NCBI GenBank assembly: GCA_028708195.1
Contig: JAQVZK010000074.1
Span: 1-9,146, forward strand
Direction of reading: 5' to 3'
Length of the DNA: 9,146 nt
DNA from: Desulfovibrio sp.
GTDB lineage: Bacteria > Desulfobacterota > Desulfovibrionia > Desulfovibrionales > Desulfovibrionaceae
Shown: one piece after another, positions 1 through 6,848 of the stretch
Layout of the letters: the number at the start of each line of letters is the position of its first letter
How positions within the stretch are numbered: the stretch's first letter is position 1
Made by a program: the position numbers and the translations under genes
Notes under the pieces: model-generated
Database searches by the model: none
The model's input: only the letters and a program-made list of their open reading frames with translations
What the model was told of the DNA's origin: nothing

Positions 1-803
1 GTTCCATGCTCCAGCGCCTTGAGGCGGAACCGCAGGGCCTCATGGCCGACCTTGAGGCACTGCGCGCGCGTATCGTGGCCCGCCGCGGCGCTATTTTTGA
101 CTGCACCGCCGAAGCTTCGGGCCTTGCCCTGGCAGAAACCCAGGTGCGCCATCTTCTGCAAGCCCTGCCTCCGGCACGCCCCGGAGCAGCCAGCGGCATT
201 GGCGCAAGCCCCATGAGCCTGCCTGCGGCCGAGGCCTTCATTGCCCCGGCCCAGATCAACTACGTGGGCAAGGCCGCCAACATCTACGATCAGGGCTACA
301 GGTACCACGGTTCTGCCAGCGTTATCCTGCGCTATCTGCGCATGGGCTATCTGTGGGAGCGTGTGCGCGTGCGCGGCGGTGCCTACGGCGCTTTCTGCAA
401 TCTGGACCGCCTGGGCGGCACCCTTGTTTGCGCCTCCTACCGCGACCCCAATGTGGACGCCACCCTTGATGCCTTTGACGGCATGGCCGACTTTTTGCGC
501 GGCTTCAAGCCGGACAAGGCCCAACTGACCCAGGCCATTGTGGGTGCCATCGGCGATCTGGACAGCTACCTGCTGCCCGACGCCAAGGGCGCACAGTCCC
601 TGACCCGCTGGCTCACCAATGATACGGACGCCGCCCGCGGCATCATGCGTGAAGAAATACTCACCACCACTGAAAAGCACTTCAGCGACTTTGCCGAAGT
701 GCTGGCAGAAGCCTCCCAAAATGGGCAAATCTGCGTTGTGGGCGGCCCCAAGGCCGAGGCAGCTGCCAAGGAACACGGCTGGCAGAGCAGCAAACTTGTA
801 TAA
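1..803 (+). CDS. M16C (PreP/Cym1-type) zinc metallopeptidase, C-terminal fragment
   Basis: This is the 3' end of a gene that starts before the window. The frame is open from base 3 to the TAA at 801-803, leaving 266 codons. The R-V-R-G-G-A-Y-G stretch at bases 366-389 is the characteristic arginine/glycine-rich motif of the last catalytically inactive M16 domain. The surrounding text (aligned Y-L-W-E-R before it, S-Y-R-D-P-N after it) resembles the C-terminus of presequence-protease or insulinase M16C enzymes of about 950-1000 residues. The zinc-binding HxxEH motif would lie upstream and cannot be seen. Family role: ATP-independent degradation of unstructured peptides in a closed two-half chamber. 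The ATG at base 6 is internal, not the start. A strong GC hairpin follows the stop. The family assignment is firm; the cellular role is inferred. Confidence 0.85.
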   Translation, partial: SMLQRLEAEPQGLMADLEALRARIVARRGAIFDCTAEASGLALAETQVRHLLQALPPARPGAASGIGASPMSLPAAEAFIAPAQINYVGKAANIYDQGYRYHGSASVILRYLRMGYLWERVRVRGGAYGAFCNLDRLGGTLVCASYRDPNVDATLDAFDGMADFLRGFKPDKAQLTQAIVGAIGDLDSYLLPDAKGAQSLTRWLTNDTDAARGIMREEILTTTEKHFSDFAEVLAEASQNGQICVVGGPKAEAAAKEHGWQSSKLV

Positions 804-811
804 ATAATCCT

Positions 812-845
812 GCGGCGGGGCTGGCATTGTGTCCGGCTCCGCCGC
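812..845 (+). terminator. Hairpin after the M16C gene, possible terminator without a U-tract
   Basis: Bases 812-824 pair with 833-845 in a 13-bp stem with two G-U pairs, starting with GCGGCGG against CCGCCGC, around an 8-base loop. It begins 9 bases after the peptidase stop codon. No T-run follows, so it may be a weak terminator or a 3'-end-protecting structure. Confidence 0.4.
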
Positions 846-920
846 TGTAGGGCACCCGGCCCGCCCAAACCCTTCGGTAAAAAACCATGCACCTGCTCTT
901 TTACACAACTGCCACATACA

Positions 921-1874
921 ATGGCGGCGCAGGCCGCAGCCATGCCTGACGCAAAAAACCCCTCGTTCGCGGCAACGCCGTGCGCGTCGTGCGCGCCGGA
1001 AGCGCCGGGAACGCCGGGCGGGGCACCACACTTGCCGCAGTCGCCAGACTTGCCGCAGTCGCCACACGCGCAGCACTTGCCGCAGTCGGCTGGCGGGCAT
1101 CCGCTGCAGGGACGCATGGCCGCGCCGTCCTTTGTCATCCCCGCCACTGTGGCCGAAAACGCGCATTTTTTGTCAGGCAAGATAGATGAAGTGGGATTGT
1201 GCCTTTTTGAAGCCCAGGGCTGCCTCCGGTATGGCCCGGCCGATCTGCCAGCCAGCCTTGCCGACCTGCCCCTGCGCTGGCATGCCCATCTGCCCGTGGA
1301 CCTGCCCTGGGCCACGCACGTGCGCGCTGGCGATGCCCATCCGGCCCGTGAGCCCGCCCGGCTGGCGCTTGCCGTGCTGGAGAGGGTTCGCACCCTTGTG
1401 CCGCGCATGACCTTGCGGGCAGCGGTTCTGCATCCGCCAGAAGGCACAGCCGCCCACCAGCGCCGCCTGCTGGCGGACTTTGCAAGGCACTGGCACGGGC
1501 ATGGGCTGCCTGCACCGCCCCTTTTGCTGGAAAATGTCGCACACAGTGACGTGGCTTGCCTTGGCGACGGCTTTCTCGCTGACCACGGCCTGGGCCTTTG
1601 TCTGGACGTAGGGCATCTCCTGGGCTATGCTCAGTCCGCTCTGTTGCATTCTGCCCTGCCCAGTCAGGCCGCCATGTTGCATTGGAGTGCTCCGGGCAGT
1701 AGTGACCAGCACCTGCCGCTTGCGGCCCTCACGCCCGCGCAACGCTGTACTGCGCTACGCCTTATGGCTGACGCACCGCCCGCAGCGACCCATATGGTGG
1801 AGATTTTTAACTGGGACGGCCTTGCGGCATCACTGCCCGTATTGGCTGCCCTTGCCAACGACGCACGGCAATAA
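921..1874 (+). CDS. cbiR: CbiR-family cobamide-remodeling phosphodiesterase (AP-endonuclease-like TIM barrel)
   Basis: The 317-residue reading has a conserved domain from about residue 65. It begins R-M-A-A-P-S-F-V-I-P, a typical first strand of this TIM-barrel family. Candidate metal ligands follow in family order: H121/H123 (H-A-H-L-P-V-D), H171 (L-H-P-P-E-G), E204 (L-L-L-E-N-V), D229 and H232 (C-L-D-V-G-H), H254 (L-H-W-S-A-P-G) and E294 (V-E-I-F-N-W). Characterised CbiR hydrolyses the nucleotide-loop phosphodiester of cobamides so that the lower ligand can be replaced; that role is transferred by resemblance from memory. No other cobamide gene is in view. The start is uncertain. ATG 921 and ATG 942 lack Shine-Dalgarno sequences, while ATG 1116 has a weak AGGGA and would give 252 residues. 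The conserved-looking Arg just before M66 argues mildly for an upstream start. Residues 1-64 are Ala/Pro-rich with LPQS repeats and different codon use. The general fold is safer than the exact activity. Confidence 0.72.
   Translation: MAAQAAAMPDAKNPSFAATPCASCAPEAPGTPGGAPHLPQSPDLPQSPHAQHLPQSAGGHPLQGRMAAPSFVIPATVAENAHFLSGKIDEVGLCLFEAQGCLRYGPADLPASLADLPLRWHAHLPVDLPWATHVRAGDAHPAREPARLALAVLERVRTLVPRMTLRAAVLHPPEGTAAHQRRLLADFARHWHGHGLPAPPLLLENVAHSDVACLGDGFLADHGLGLCLDVGHLLGYAQSALLHSALPSQAAMLHWSAPGSSDQHLPLAALTPAQRCTALRLMADAPPAATHMVEIFNWDGLAASLPVLAALANDARQ
1030..1090 (+). repeat. Three copies of a 16-bp direct repeat
   Basis: The unit ACTTGCCGCAGTCGCC occurs at 1030-1045 and 1048-1063 and, with one change, at 1075-1090, with spacings of 18 and 27 bases. 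Read forward in the cbiR frame it gives L-P-Q-S-P repeats. Read in reverse it gives Cys-Gly-Lys-rich text (D-C-G-K). The unit spacings are multiples of three, so the reading frame is kept on both strands. Confidence 0.85.
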
Positions 1875-1960
1875 GAACCAAACCGATACCCCTCTGTCTG
1901 GCAATGAAAAACGCGCTGCCGTGCAATCAGGGGCCTGCCCCCGGGAGGATGACCACAGTA

Positions 1961-2971
1961 ATGCTGCCCAATGCCGAACTTGTTGCTCACATGAAAGAAT
2001 GGCGACAAAACCTGGACAAGGAAGACCGCTGGTGCATTCTCATCAACGCAGACCCTGACGCCCTCGCTTCGGCCATGGCCCTCAGGCGTATCATTTTGAC
2101 GCGCGTTCACAACGCTGACATTGCCCGCGTCAATGAAGTAACCCGACCCGACAATCTGGCCATGATCCGGTATCTGCGCATCCCCGTGCGCGCATGGCAA
2201 CCAGAAAAGGCCGAACAATATACCAACTTTGCCCTGGTGGATTCGCAGCCGCACCACCACAAGGCCTTTCAGGGTATTGCCTTTGACTGCATCATCGACC
2301 ACCACCCCCTGCCCACCAACGGGGGCTGTTTTGTGCCCGCCGCGCCGTCGCTTTGCGATATTCGCCCGGGGCTTGGCGCAACCAGCACCATTATGACCCG
2401 CTACTTTCAGGCGCTGCGCTTGCGGCCCAGCCCCCGATTGGCCACAGCCATGCTTTACGGCATCCGTACAGACACCGCGGCCTTCGAACGCTCGGGGGAT
2501 GAAGAGGATTTGCGCGCCTACCAGTGGCTTTCGCGCCATGCAGACAACAATCTTTTGCGCCGTATCATCCGCAGCGAGTATCTGCGCGAATGGCTGCCGC
2601 TTTTCTCGCGCGCGTTCCGCAGTCTTACTGACTGCCGTGGCAACGGTGCCTTTGCCTGGCTCAATGAAGTAAATAGCGCCGACCTGCTGGTGGCCGTGGC
2701 GGACTTTTTTACACGCGTGCACGACCTCAAATGGATTGCCGTCGGCGGCATTGTGGGCAAGACCGTTATTGTCATCTTTCGTGGTGACGGCGGGCGCGAC
2801 ATCGGCCGCCTGGCCGACGCCTGCTTTTACGACGTGGGTCAGGCCGGGGGCCACCGCACGCTTGGCCGGGCGGAGTTTCCCCTTGAAGTCGTGCCCGAAG
2901 AGGTGCGGCCCGGTGATTTCGTGCTCAAACGGCTAGAAACTCGTAAATTGCGCCCGGTTCCCAGCGCTTGA
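1961..2971 (+). CDS. DHH/DHHA1 family phosphoesterase (NrnA-like)
   Basis: A 336-residue protein of the length usual for NrnA-type nano-RNase/pAp phosphatase enzymes. DHH-domain motifs appear in order: N-A-D-P-D at 29-33 (metal-binding motif I), D-S-Q at 94-96, D-H-H at 113-115 and R-T-D-T at 169-172. A DHHA1 substrate-binding domain follows, with G-G-I-V-G-K near 262-267 and G-G-H-R at 296-299. Such enzymes remove nucleotides from 2-5mer RNAs or dephosphorylate pAp in a Mn-dependent way in the cytoplasm. Motif I lacks the usual Gly after the second Asp (D-P-D-A rather than D-x-D-G). ATG 1961 was chosen because GGGAGG lies at 1943-1948, 12 bases upstream; ATG 1949 touches the SD and ATG 1904 has none. 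The gene follows cbiR by 86 bp and could share its transcript. Family confident, substrate not. Confidence 0.85.
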   Translation: MLPNAELVAHMKEWRQNLDKEDRWCILINADPDALASAMALRRIILTRVHNADIARVNEVTRPDNLAMIRYLRIPVRAWQPEKAEQYTNFALVDSQPHHHKAFQGIAFDCIIDHHPLPTNGGCFVPAAPSLCDIRPGLGATSTIMTRYFQALRLRPSPRLATAMLYGIRTDTAAFERSGDEEDLRAYQWLSRHADNNLLRRIIRSEYLREWLPLFSRAFRSLTDCRGNGAFAWLNEVNSADLLVAVADFFTRVHDLKWIAVGGIVGKTVIVIFRGDGGRDIGRLADACFYDVGQAGGHRTLGRAEFPLEVVPEEVRPGDFVLKRLETRKLRPVPSA

Positions 2972-3211
2972 AAACCCGCGCAGTGGCCGCCACTCCAAAA
3001 ATCCGGGAGTGAGAACACGTGACCGTAGAGCTTGCCGGGGGCTTACTGCGACGCCCGGCAAACCAGGCACATCATGCGCTTGTCCGCAGTCCTCCGGGCA
3101 ACAGCCCATGCCGCGCGCCGGCCCTGACGGCAGACGACGGCCCCCAGGCGTCAGGGCAACATACAGCGCAACGGTCTGGGGGACTGTTTCCGAAAAAGAT
3201 TCGGCACCACG
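2972..3211. other. Convergent intergenic stretch without a convincing gene
   Basis: Short ORFs here (for example from GTG 3019 or ATG 3009) lack a good SD and any recognisable protein text, so I do not call them. Small stems occur: AGTGG/CCACT at 2982-2986/2990-2994, the alternative CACTCC/GGAGTG at 2991-2996/3006-3011, TGCCGGG/CCCGGCA at 3033-3039/3054-3060, and CCGAA/TTCGG near 3190-3204. These may help end transcription of the DHH gene. Confidence 0.5.
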
Positions 3212-3280
3212 GTCAGAAGGCTTTTTTACTTGGGGCCTGTACGTTTACTGTACCTGCCCCAAGTAAAAAAGCCTTCTGAC
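3212..3280. repeat. Perfect 25-bp inverted repeat (long stem-loop) between convergent genes
   Basis: Bases 3212-3236 are the exact reverse complement of 3256-3280. They enclose a 19-base loop that itself holds GTAC at 3239-3242 and 3250-3253. The arm reads GTCAGAAGGC, six T, then ACTTGGGGC. It sits between the DHH stop (2971) and the gntR stop (3318), the position expected of a bidirectional transcription end. The T-run is inside the stem rather than after it, so it is not a textbook intrinsic terminator on either strand. Confidence 0.85.
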
Positions 3281-3317
3281 GTAGCCCGCTGGCAAAAGAA
3301 TTATTGATGAGCAGCCA

Positions 3318-3971
3318 CTAGCGCTGCCCGCACTGAAGCCCAAGACGCCGCCCCGACTCAGCATAATGCTCTCGCAGGACACGCTCGATACGCTGCGGGT
3401 CACGACTGCACAGGGCATCGTAAATGACCGTATGGCGCTCATAAAATTCCTGGGGTGAAAAAAGCGTATCCCAGCATTTATAGTAAAGAAACTTTGAAAT
3501 ATGGGCGCAGGAATTACGCGCAGTGTTGACCATCAGCCTGTTGGAACAGCGCGAAAGCAGCGCATCATGAAAGGCTTCGTCCACGAGGCTCATGCTTGAA
3601 AGCCCCCCGGCGCTGCGGCTTTGGCGCGACATCTCGTCCAGTATGGCCTTTACTTCGGCCAAGGCCGCATCATTCCACTTGTCCATAGACTGCACAATAC
3701 AGGCCCCCTCCAGCGTGCCCCCAAGGCAGTAGCTGTCTTCAATTTCTTGCGCTGTAAGATGGCGTATATGTTTGGCTTTTTGTGGCAACCCGGTCACAAG
3801 CCCCTGCTGCAGGAGGGTCTGCAGGGCTTCGCGCACGGGCCCGCGGCTGATGCCGAGGTGCTCCGCGATTTCGGTTTCACGGATGGGGTCGCCAGGTGCA
3901 AGTGTTCCGTCAAGCAGGCACTGCTTGATATAATCTATGGCCTGCGCACTATAGGTCTGAACTTGGCTCAA
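3318..3971 (-). CDS. GntR-family transcriptional regulator, FCD (FadR) subfamily
   Basis: 217 residues, normal for the family. An N-terminal winged helix-turn-helix (about residues 8-70) includes the signature I-R-E-T-E-I-A-E-H-L-G-I-S-R-G-P-V-R-E-A-L. The C-terminal all-helical FCD effector domain shows the D-x3-H pair (V-D-E-A-F-H), a later His in E-R-H-T-V-I-Y-D-A-L and the final R-E-H-Y, consistent with a metal-dependent carboxylate-binding pocket. The start is a TTG (3969-3971 on the plus strand) preceded by GAGGA with 7-base spacing; no in-frame ATG lies near. A five-codon ORF (M-R-N-K-H) overlaps the start by its TGA. It is the last gene of the minus-strand cluster and probably controls the transporter and enzyme upstream and itself. 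FCD regulators usually bind small organic acids or amino acids; the effector here is unknown. Confidence 0.92.
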   Translation of the reverse strand: MSQVQTYSAQAIDYIKQCLLDGTLAPGDPIRETEIAEHLGISRGPVREALQTLLQQGLVTGLPQKAKHIRHLTAQEIEDSYCLGGTLEGACIVQSMDKWNDAALAEVKAILDEMSRQSRSAGGLSSMSLVDEAFHDALLSRCSNRLMVNTARNSCAHISKFLYYKCWDTLFSPQEFYERHTVIYDALCSRDPQRIERVLREHYAESGRRLGLQCGQR

Positions 3972-4021
3972 TGTTTATTCCTCATATGTTTGCCTTAGAG
4001 AATCTTAGCAAATTATGATGT

Positions 4022-4062
4022 CTTGTCCATAGAGCATATTCACGCCTTGTCCATAGAGCATA
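4022..4062. promoter_or_regulatory. Two 17-bp direct repeats upstream of gntR, putative operator
   Basis: CTTGTCCATAGAGCATA is found identically at 4022-4038 and 4046-4062, a 24-bp period. The repeats lie 51-91 bases upstream of the gntR start, between it and the transporter stop. The placement suggests autoregulation by the adjacent GntR protein or a second promoter, but no clear -35/-10 pair was identified here. Confidence 0.6.
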
Positions 4063-4157
4063 GTGATGTTGAAAATACACACGTTCAATGTCCACAAAAA
4101 ATTCGCGGTTCCTTTCAGCCATACAGACAAACCGCGCTGCGGCCGTAAAACTGAAGC

Positions 4158-4218
4158 GGCGGCAGCCGGAATAAACATCCCGCCTGCCGCCCATATTAGA
4201 GGACACGGTGTGTCCTCT
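4158..4218 (-). terminator. Two stem-loops downstream of the NhaC-family gene
   Basis: In the direction of transcription the first stem is AGAGGACAC/GTGTCCTCT (4198-4206 with 4210-4218, 3-base loop), 10 bases past the transporter stop. The second is GGCGGCAG/CTGCCGCC (4158-4165 with 4184-4191), followed shortly by TTTT. Together they may end or weaken transcription before gntR, making gntR at least partly independent. Neither has a good U-tract. Confidence 0.4.
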
Positions 4219-4227
4219 GGCAGTTTG

Positions 4228-5631
4228 TCAAGCCACTTCGGATGCCGTGTCCTCAGGAGTGGCATAGCGGCGGTTCCAACCGGTGACGGCTGAGAATATC
4301 AGCACCGCCAGCAAAGCCCACGAATACGGATTGTACAGAGCCGTGCTGATGGGCGGCGCCGCAATGCCATAGCTTTCTGCCGCGCTCACCAGAGCGCCGT
4401 ACCACGCGGCCACCACAATGTGCCACGGCAGAATAAAGAAGATGGTGCATACCGCGCAGTCCATAAGGTTCGCGCGCCGCGCCGGGGCAAGGTTGAACTT
4501 TTCGCCAATGGGGCGCACAAGGCTCGGCCCCACCAGCAGCTCCGCCGGAGCGTTGGCAGAAATGGGTATGGACGCCAGAATGGTTACCCCCACAATAAAC
4601 AGTTCAGCCTGACGCACTGTACTGACCACGCTCTTGTGGGCAAATTCCAGAATCTTGGTCATTATGCCGCATTCCACCAGAATCTGGGTAACGGCAAGGA
4701 TAAGTATGGCAAAGATAATGGCACCCACCACGCCGTCGATGCCGGACTGGATGATCCCCGTAGAAGCCCCGGCCTTGGCGGGAATGCCAAAGATATCACC
4801 GGGCTTGAGCGTGCCTATAAGCATGCCCACCAAAGCCGCCGTGACGTTGCCGTAAATGAGTGACTCAATGATATGCCTGCCGCTGAGTGCCGCCACTACA
4901 ACCACAATCAGCGCCAGCAGCATGAATATACCGGTCGGGTTCAGGTTGGCATGTATCTCGGGCAGAACCGCAGTCTCGCCCCCGCCGCCAAAAATAATAA
5001 ATACCACCACGCTAAAAGCCGCCGCCAGAATACAGAGAGGAAAGCGACTTCGTACCACATCACGCATGGTGGCTCCCTGCGTGTAGGCAGACACAATGGT
5101 CGTGTCTGATATGGGGGCCAGGTTGTCGCCAAAGGCCGCCCCGGACAAAATGGCCAGACCAAGCATTGCCGGGTCCGCCCCCAAAAAGTATCCGGCCGGG
5201 TACAATACCGGGGTCAGTGCAATGCACGTTCCGGTGCTGGTTCCCGTACCCAGTGAAAAAAGCATGGCTGCGGCAAACACCAGCAGGGTAAATACCGCCC
5301 CCTGCGCCCCTGTGGTCATGCCAAGCCACAACAGGCCGTCCACCAAGCCACCGGCTGCCATAAGTTTGCCAAACACCCCTGCAAACAGCCATGCCGTTAC
5401 GATGACAATACCTGTCTTGTCACCGATGCCGCGCATGGCGGCCTTGCAGTATTCTTCTTTACTTTTGGCAAAAAACAAGCCCACTGCCAGCGCCATCCAG
5501 GCGCAGGCCCAGAATGGCTTGGTTCCTCCCCGACCTGCCACAGAAAGCCACACAAGCCCCACCACAAGTATCGCAAGTGGAACAAGCCCGCCCCAGATGC
5601 CACCGTACATTTTCAACTTGTCATTCTGCAT
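4228..5631 (-). CDS. NhaC-family Na+/H+ antiporter-like transporter
   Basis: 467 residues, almost entirely hydrophobic, with about eleven to twelve membrane segments beginning at residue 12. NhaC/ion-transporter-superfamily hallmarks are G-T-G-T-S-T-G-T at 128-135 and G-D-N-L-A-P-I-S-D-T-T at 168-178. The second-half counterpart S-A-N-A-P-A-E is at 358-364. An internal two-half arrangement is consistent with this family. The ATG at 5629-5631 is preceded by AGAGGA with 8-base spacing. The gene lies 71 bp after the PLP enzyme on the same strand. NhaC relatives include Na+/H+ exchangers and Na+- or H+-coupled carriers of organic acids or amino acids. Given its position between a sulfur amino acid lyase and a GntR regulator, I infer uptake of that enzyme's substrate (or sodium/proton balance linked to it). 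The substrate cannot be read from the sequence. Confidence 0.85.
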   Translation of the reverse strand: MQNDKLKMYGGIWGGLVPLAILVVGLVWLSVAGRGGTKPFWACAWMALAVGLFFAKSKEEYCKAAMRGIGDKTGIVIVTAWLFAGVFGKLMAAGGLVDGLLWLGMTTGAQGAVFTLLVFAAAMLFSLGTGTSTGTCIALTPVLYPAGYFLGADPAMLGLAILSGAAFGDNLAPISDTTIVSAYTQGATMRDVVRSRFPLCILAAAFSVVVFIIFGGGGETAVLPEIHANLNPTGIFMLLALIVVVVAALSGRHIIESLIYGNVTAALVGMLIGTLKPGDIFGIPAKAGASTGIIQSGIDGVVGAIIFAILILAVTQILVECGIMTKILEFAHKSVVSTVRQAELFIVGVTILASIPISANAPAELLVGPSLVRPIGEKFNLAPARRANLMDCAVCTIFFILPWHIVVAAWYGALVSAAESYGIAAPPISTALYNPYSWALLAVLIFSAVTGWNRRYATPEDTASEVA

Positions 5632-5668
5632 GGTTCTTTTCCTCTCCCGTAGGGGAAGTATAACATAC

Positions 5669-5695
5669 GGGCCGCGTGGTCAGCCCACGCGGCCC
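5669..5695 (-). other. Intercistronic GC hairpin between the lyase and transporter genes
   Basis: Bases 5669-5679 (GGGCCGCGTGG) are perfectly complementary to 5685-5695, giving an 11-bp stem with a 5-base loop, 7 bases after the upstream gene's stop codon. No T-run follows on the minus strand. It may stabilise the upstream message or reduce read-through into the transporter gene. Confidence 0.6.
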
Positions 5696-5702
5696 GCGCC
5701 GT

Positions 5703-6704
5703 CTATTGGCGAAACTCGTCAAGATAGGCGTACAGGGCAGGAGAGCCGCCCGTATGCAGGAAAAGCACATTGGAACCTGTGGGAAAATGCCCCTTGCGCA
5801 CAAGGTCAATCAGGCCCGACATAGCCTTGCCGGAATACACCGGGTCAAGAAGAATGCTTTCTGTAGAGGCAAGCAGGCGCACGGCCTCAACCATGGCAGC
5901 CGTGGGCAGTGAATAGCCTGGCCCCACATAGTCATCGTAAGCAACCACGGCTTCTCTCGGCAAGGGAATGGACACGCCCATAAGGGCCGCGGTTTCCTGC
6001 ATGAGAGAGTACACGGCTTCTTCCTGCACAAGCTTTTTGCGGTTCACGCCAATGCCCGTCACAGGGATGTTCATAGTGCAGCCAAGCATGCCCAGCAGAA
6101 CGCCCGCATGGGTTCCGGCACTGCCACTGGGGACGACCATATGGTCAAAGTCAAGGCCCCGGTCAAACATCTGCTGCATGATTTCCTGCGAGCACTGCAC
6201 ATAGCCCAGCGCGCCAATGGCGTTGGAAGCCCCCCCGGGGATGATGTACGGCTTGCGCCCTTCGGCACGCAGTTTTTCGGCAAGCTTCTCCATTTCCTGC
6301 ATCATGGGGCTGCCGCCGGGCACCACTGTGGTACTCTTGACACCCAAAAGACGGAAAAGAAAGTTGTTGCCCGACGCTTCGGGGGCATAGCTGCCCGCAA
6401 CGCGCTCTTCAAGAACCAGATGGCAGTCCAGCCCCTCTTTCACAGACCAGGCCAGCGTAAGGCGGCAGTGGTTGGACTGCACAGCCCCGCAGGTGATGAT
6501 GGTATCTGCCCCTTTGGCCAGTGCATCGGCAATGGCGAAGTCAAGCTTGCGGGTTTTGTTGCCCCCGCCGGTGCCAGGCAAAAGGTCGTCGCGCTTGATC
6601 CACACATTGACCTTGTTGCCAAGAGCCTTGCTGAAGGCCGGTAAAAACTCCAGGGGCGTTGGCTCCTTTACATAGCCTCTACGCGGAAATTTGCTGAGAT
6701 TCAT
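5703..6704 (-). CDS. PLP-dependent D-cysteine desulfhydrase / L-cysteate sulfo-lyase family enzyme
   Basis: 333 residues of the ACC deaminase/D-cysteine desulfhydrase fold (type II PLP). The Schiff-base lysine is K50 in G-G-G-N-K-T-R-K-L. Q-S-N-H at 76-79 and the phosphate-binding S-G-S-A-G-T-H-A-G follow. The C-terminal H-T-G-G-S-P-A-L-Y near 317 resembles D-cysteine desulfhydrase (H-T-G-G) rather than ACC deaminase (H-L-G-G, from memory). Stretches such as I-T-C-G-A-V-Q-S-N-H-C-R and G-N-N-F-L-F-R-L-L-G-V recall the cysteate sulfo-lyase (CuyA) branch. Either reaction yields pyruvate and ammonium, plus sulfide (D-cysteine) or sulfite (cysteate). Sulfite would feed dissimilatory sulfite reductase in this kind of organism. 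ATG 6704 is the start: GGGGAGG lies 6 bases upstream and the protein begins M-N-L-S-K-F-P-R-R, the family N-terminus. The frame continues to 6836, but the extra 44 residues look like leader DNA. First gene of the cluster. Confidence 0.85.
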   Translation of the reverse strand: MNLSKFPRRGYVKEPTPLEFLPAFSKALGNKVNVWIKRDDLLPGTGGGNKTRKLDFAIADALAKGADTIITCGAVQSNHCRLTLAWSVKEGLDCHLVLEERVAGSYAPEASGNNFLFRLLGVKSTTVVPGGSPMMQEMEKLAEKLRAEGRKPYIIPGGASNAIGALGYVQCSQEIMQQMFDRGLDFDHMVVPSGSAGTHAGVLLGMLGCTMNIPVTGIGVNRKKLVQEEAVYSLMQETAALMGVSIPLPREAVVAYDDYVGPGYSLPTAAMVEAVRLLASTESILLDPVYSGKAMSGLIDLVRKGHFPTGSNVLFLHTGGSPALYAYLDEFRQ

Positions 6705-6824
6705 GCTTGCCTCCCCATACCGAGATTCATCAAAATGCCGCGCGCCCGTTCTGCCCGATGCCGAGATTGGCTGCGTGAGTTCGGCCATGGCGGACACAGC
6801 GCGCATTTTTAAATCTCGAAAGTT

Positions 6825-6838
6825 AAATGTTAACATTT
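6825..6838. promoter_or_regulatory. 14-bp perfect palindrome, putative repressor operator
   Basis: AAATGTTAACATTT is its own reverse complement. It lies a few bases downstream of the predicted transcription start of the minus-strand lyase-transporter cluster, where a bound repressor would block elongation. The two-fold TGTTAACA core fits a dimeric GntR-type regulator, but the protein that binds is not shown by the sequence. Confidence 0.6.
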
Positions 6839-6848
6839 GGCATGTCTT

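Noticed and set aside
566..1447. Minus-strand ORF containing a Cys-rich D-C-G-K segment
   Set aside because: It would overlap the M16C gene and much of cbiR in antisense. Only the short Cys-rich part looks unusual, and it is explained by the repeat; kept as a finding rather than a gene.
1664..2854. A 396-codon open frame on the minus strand
   Set aside because: It runs antisense across the end of cbiR and the DHH gene, whose plus-strand frames show clear family motifs. The minus-strand translation has no recognisable domain.
2982..3060. Possible cobalamin riboswitch near the CbiR/DHH genes, suggested by small GC stems
   Set aside because: The B12-box pattern is not present, and the stems lie downstream of both genes, ahead of no plus-strand gene.
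3009..3279. Two overlapping plus-strand ORFs of about 85 codons
   Set aside because: They have no SD and low-information Pro/Arg-rich text, and they run into the long inverted repeat.
5096..6644. Long plus-strand ORFs opposite the transporter and lyase genes
   Set aside because: They are mirror frames of well-supported minus-strand genes and lack their own domains.
6705..6836. Extended N-terminus for the PLP lyase from the ATG at 6836
   Set aside because: The extension has no family similarity and includes the putative operator, and the predicted transcription start leaves almost no leader for that ATG. The 6704 start has a strong SD and the family N-terminus.
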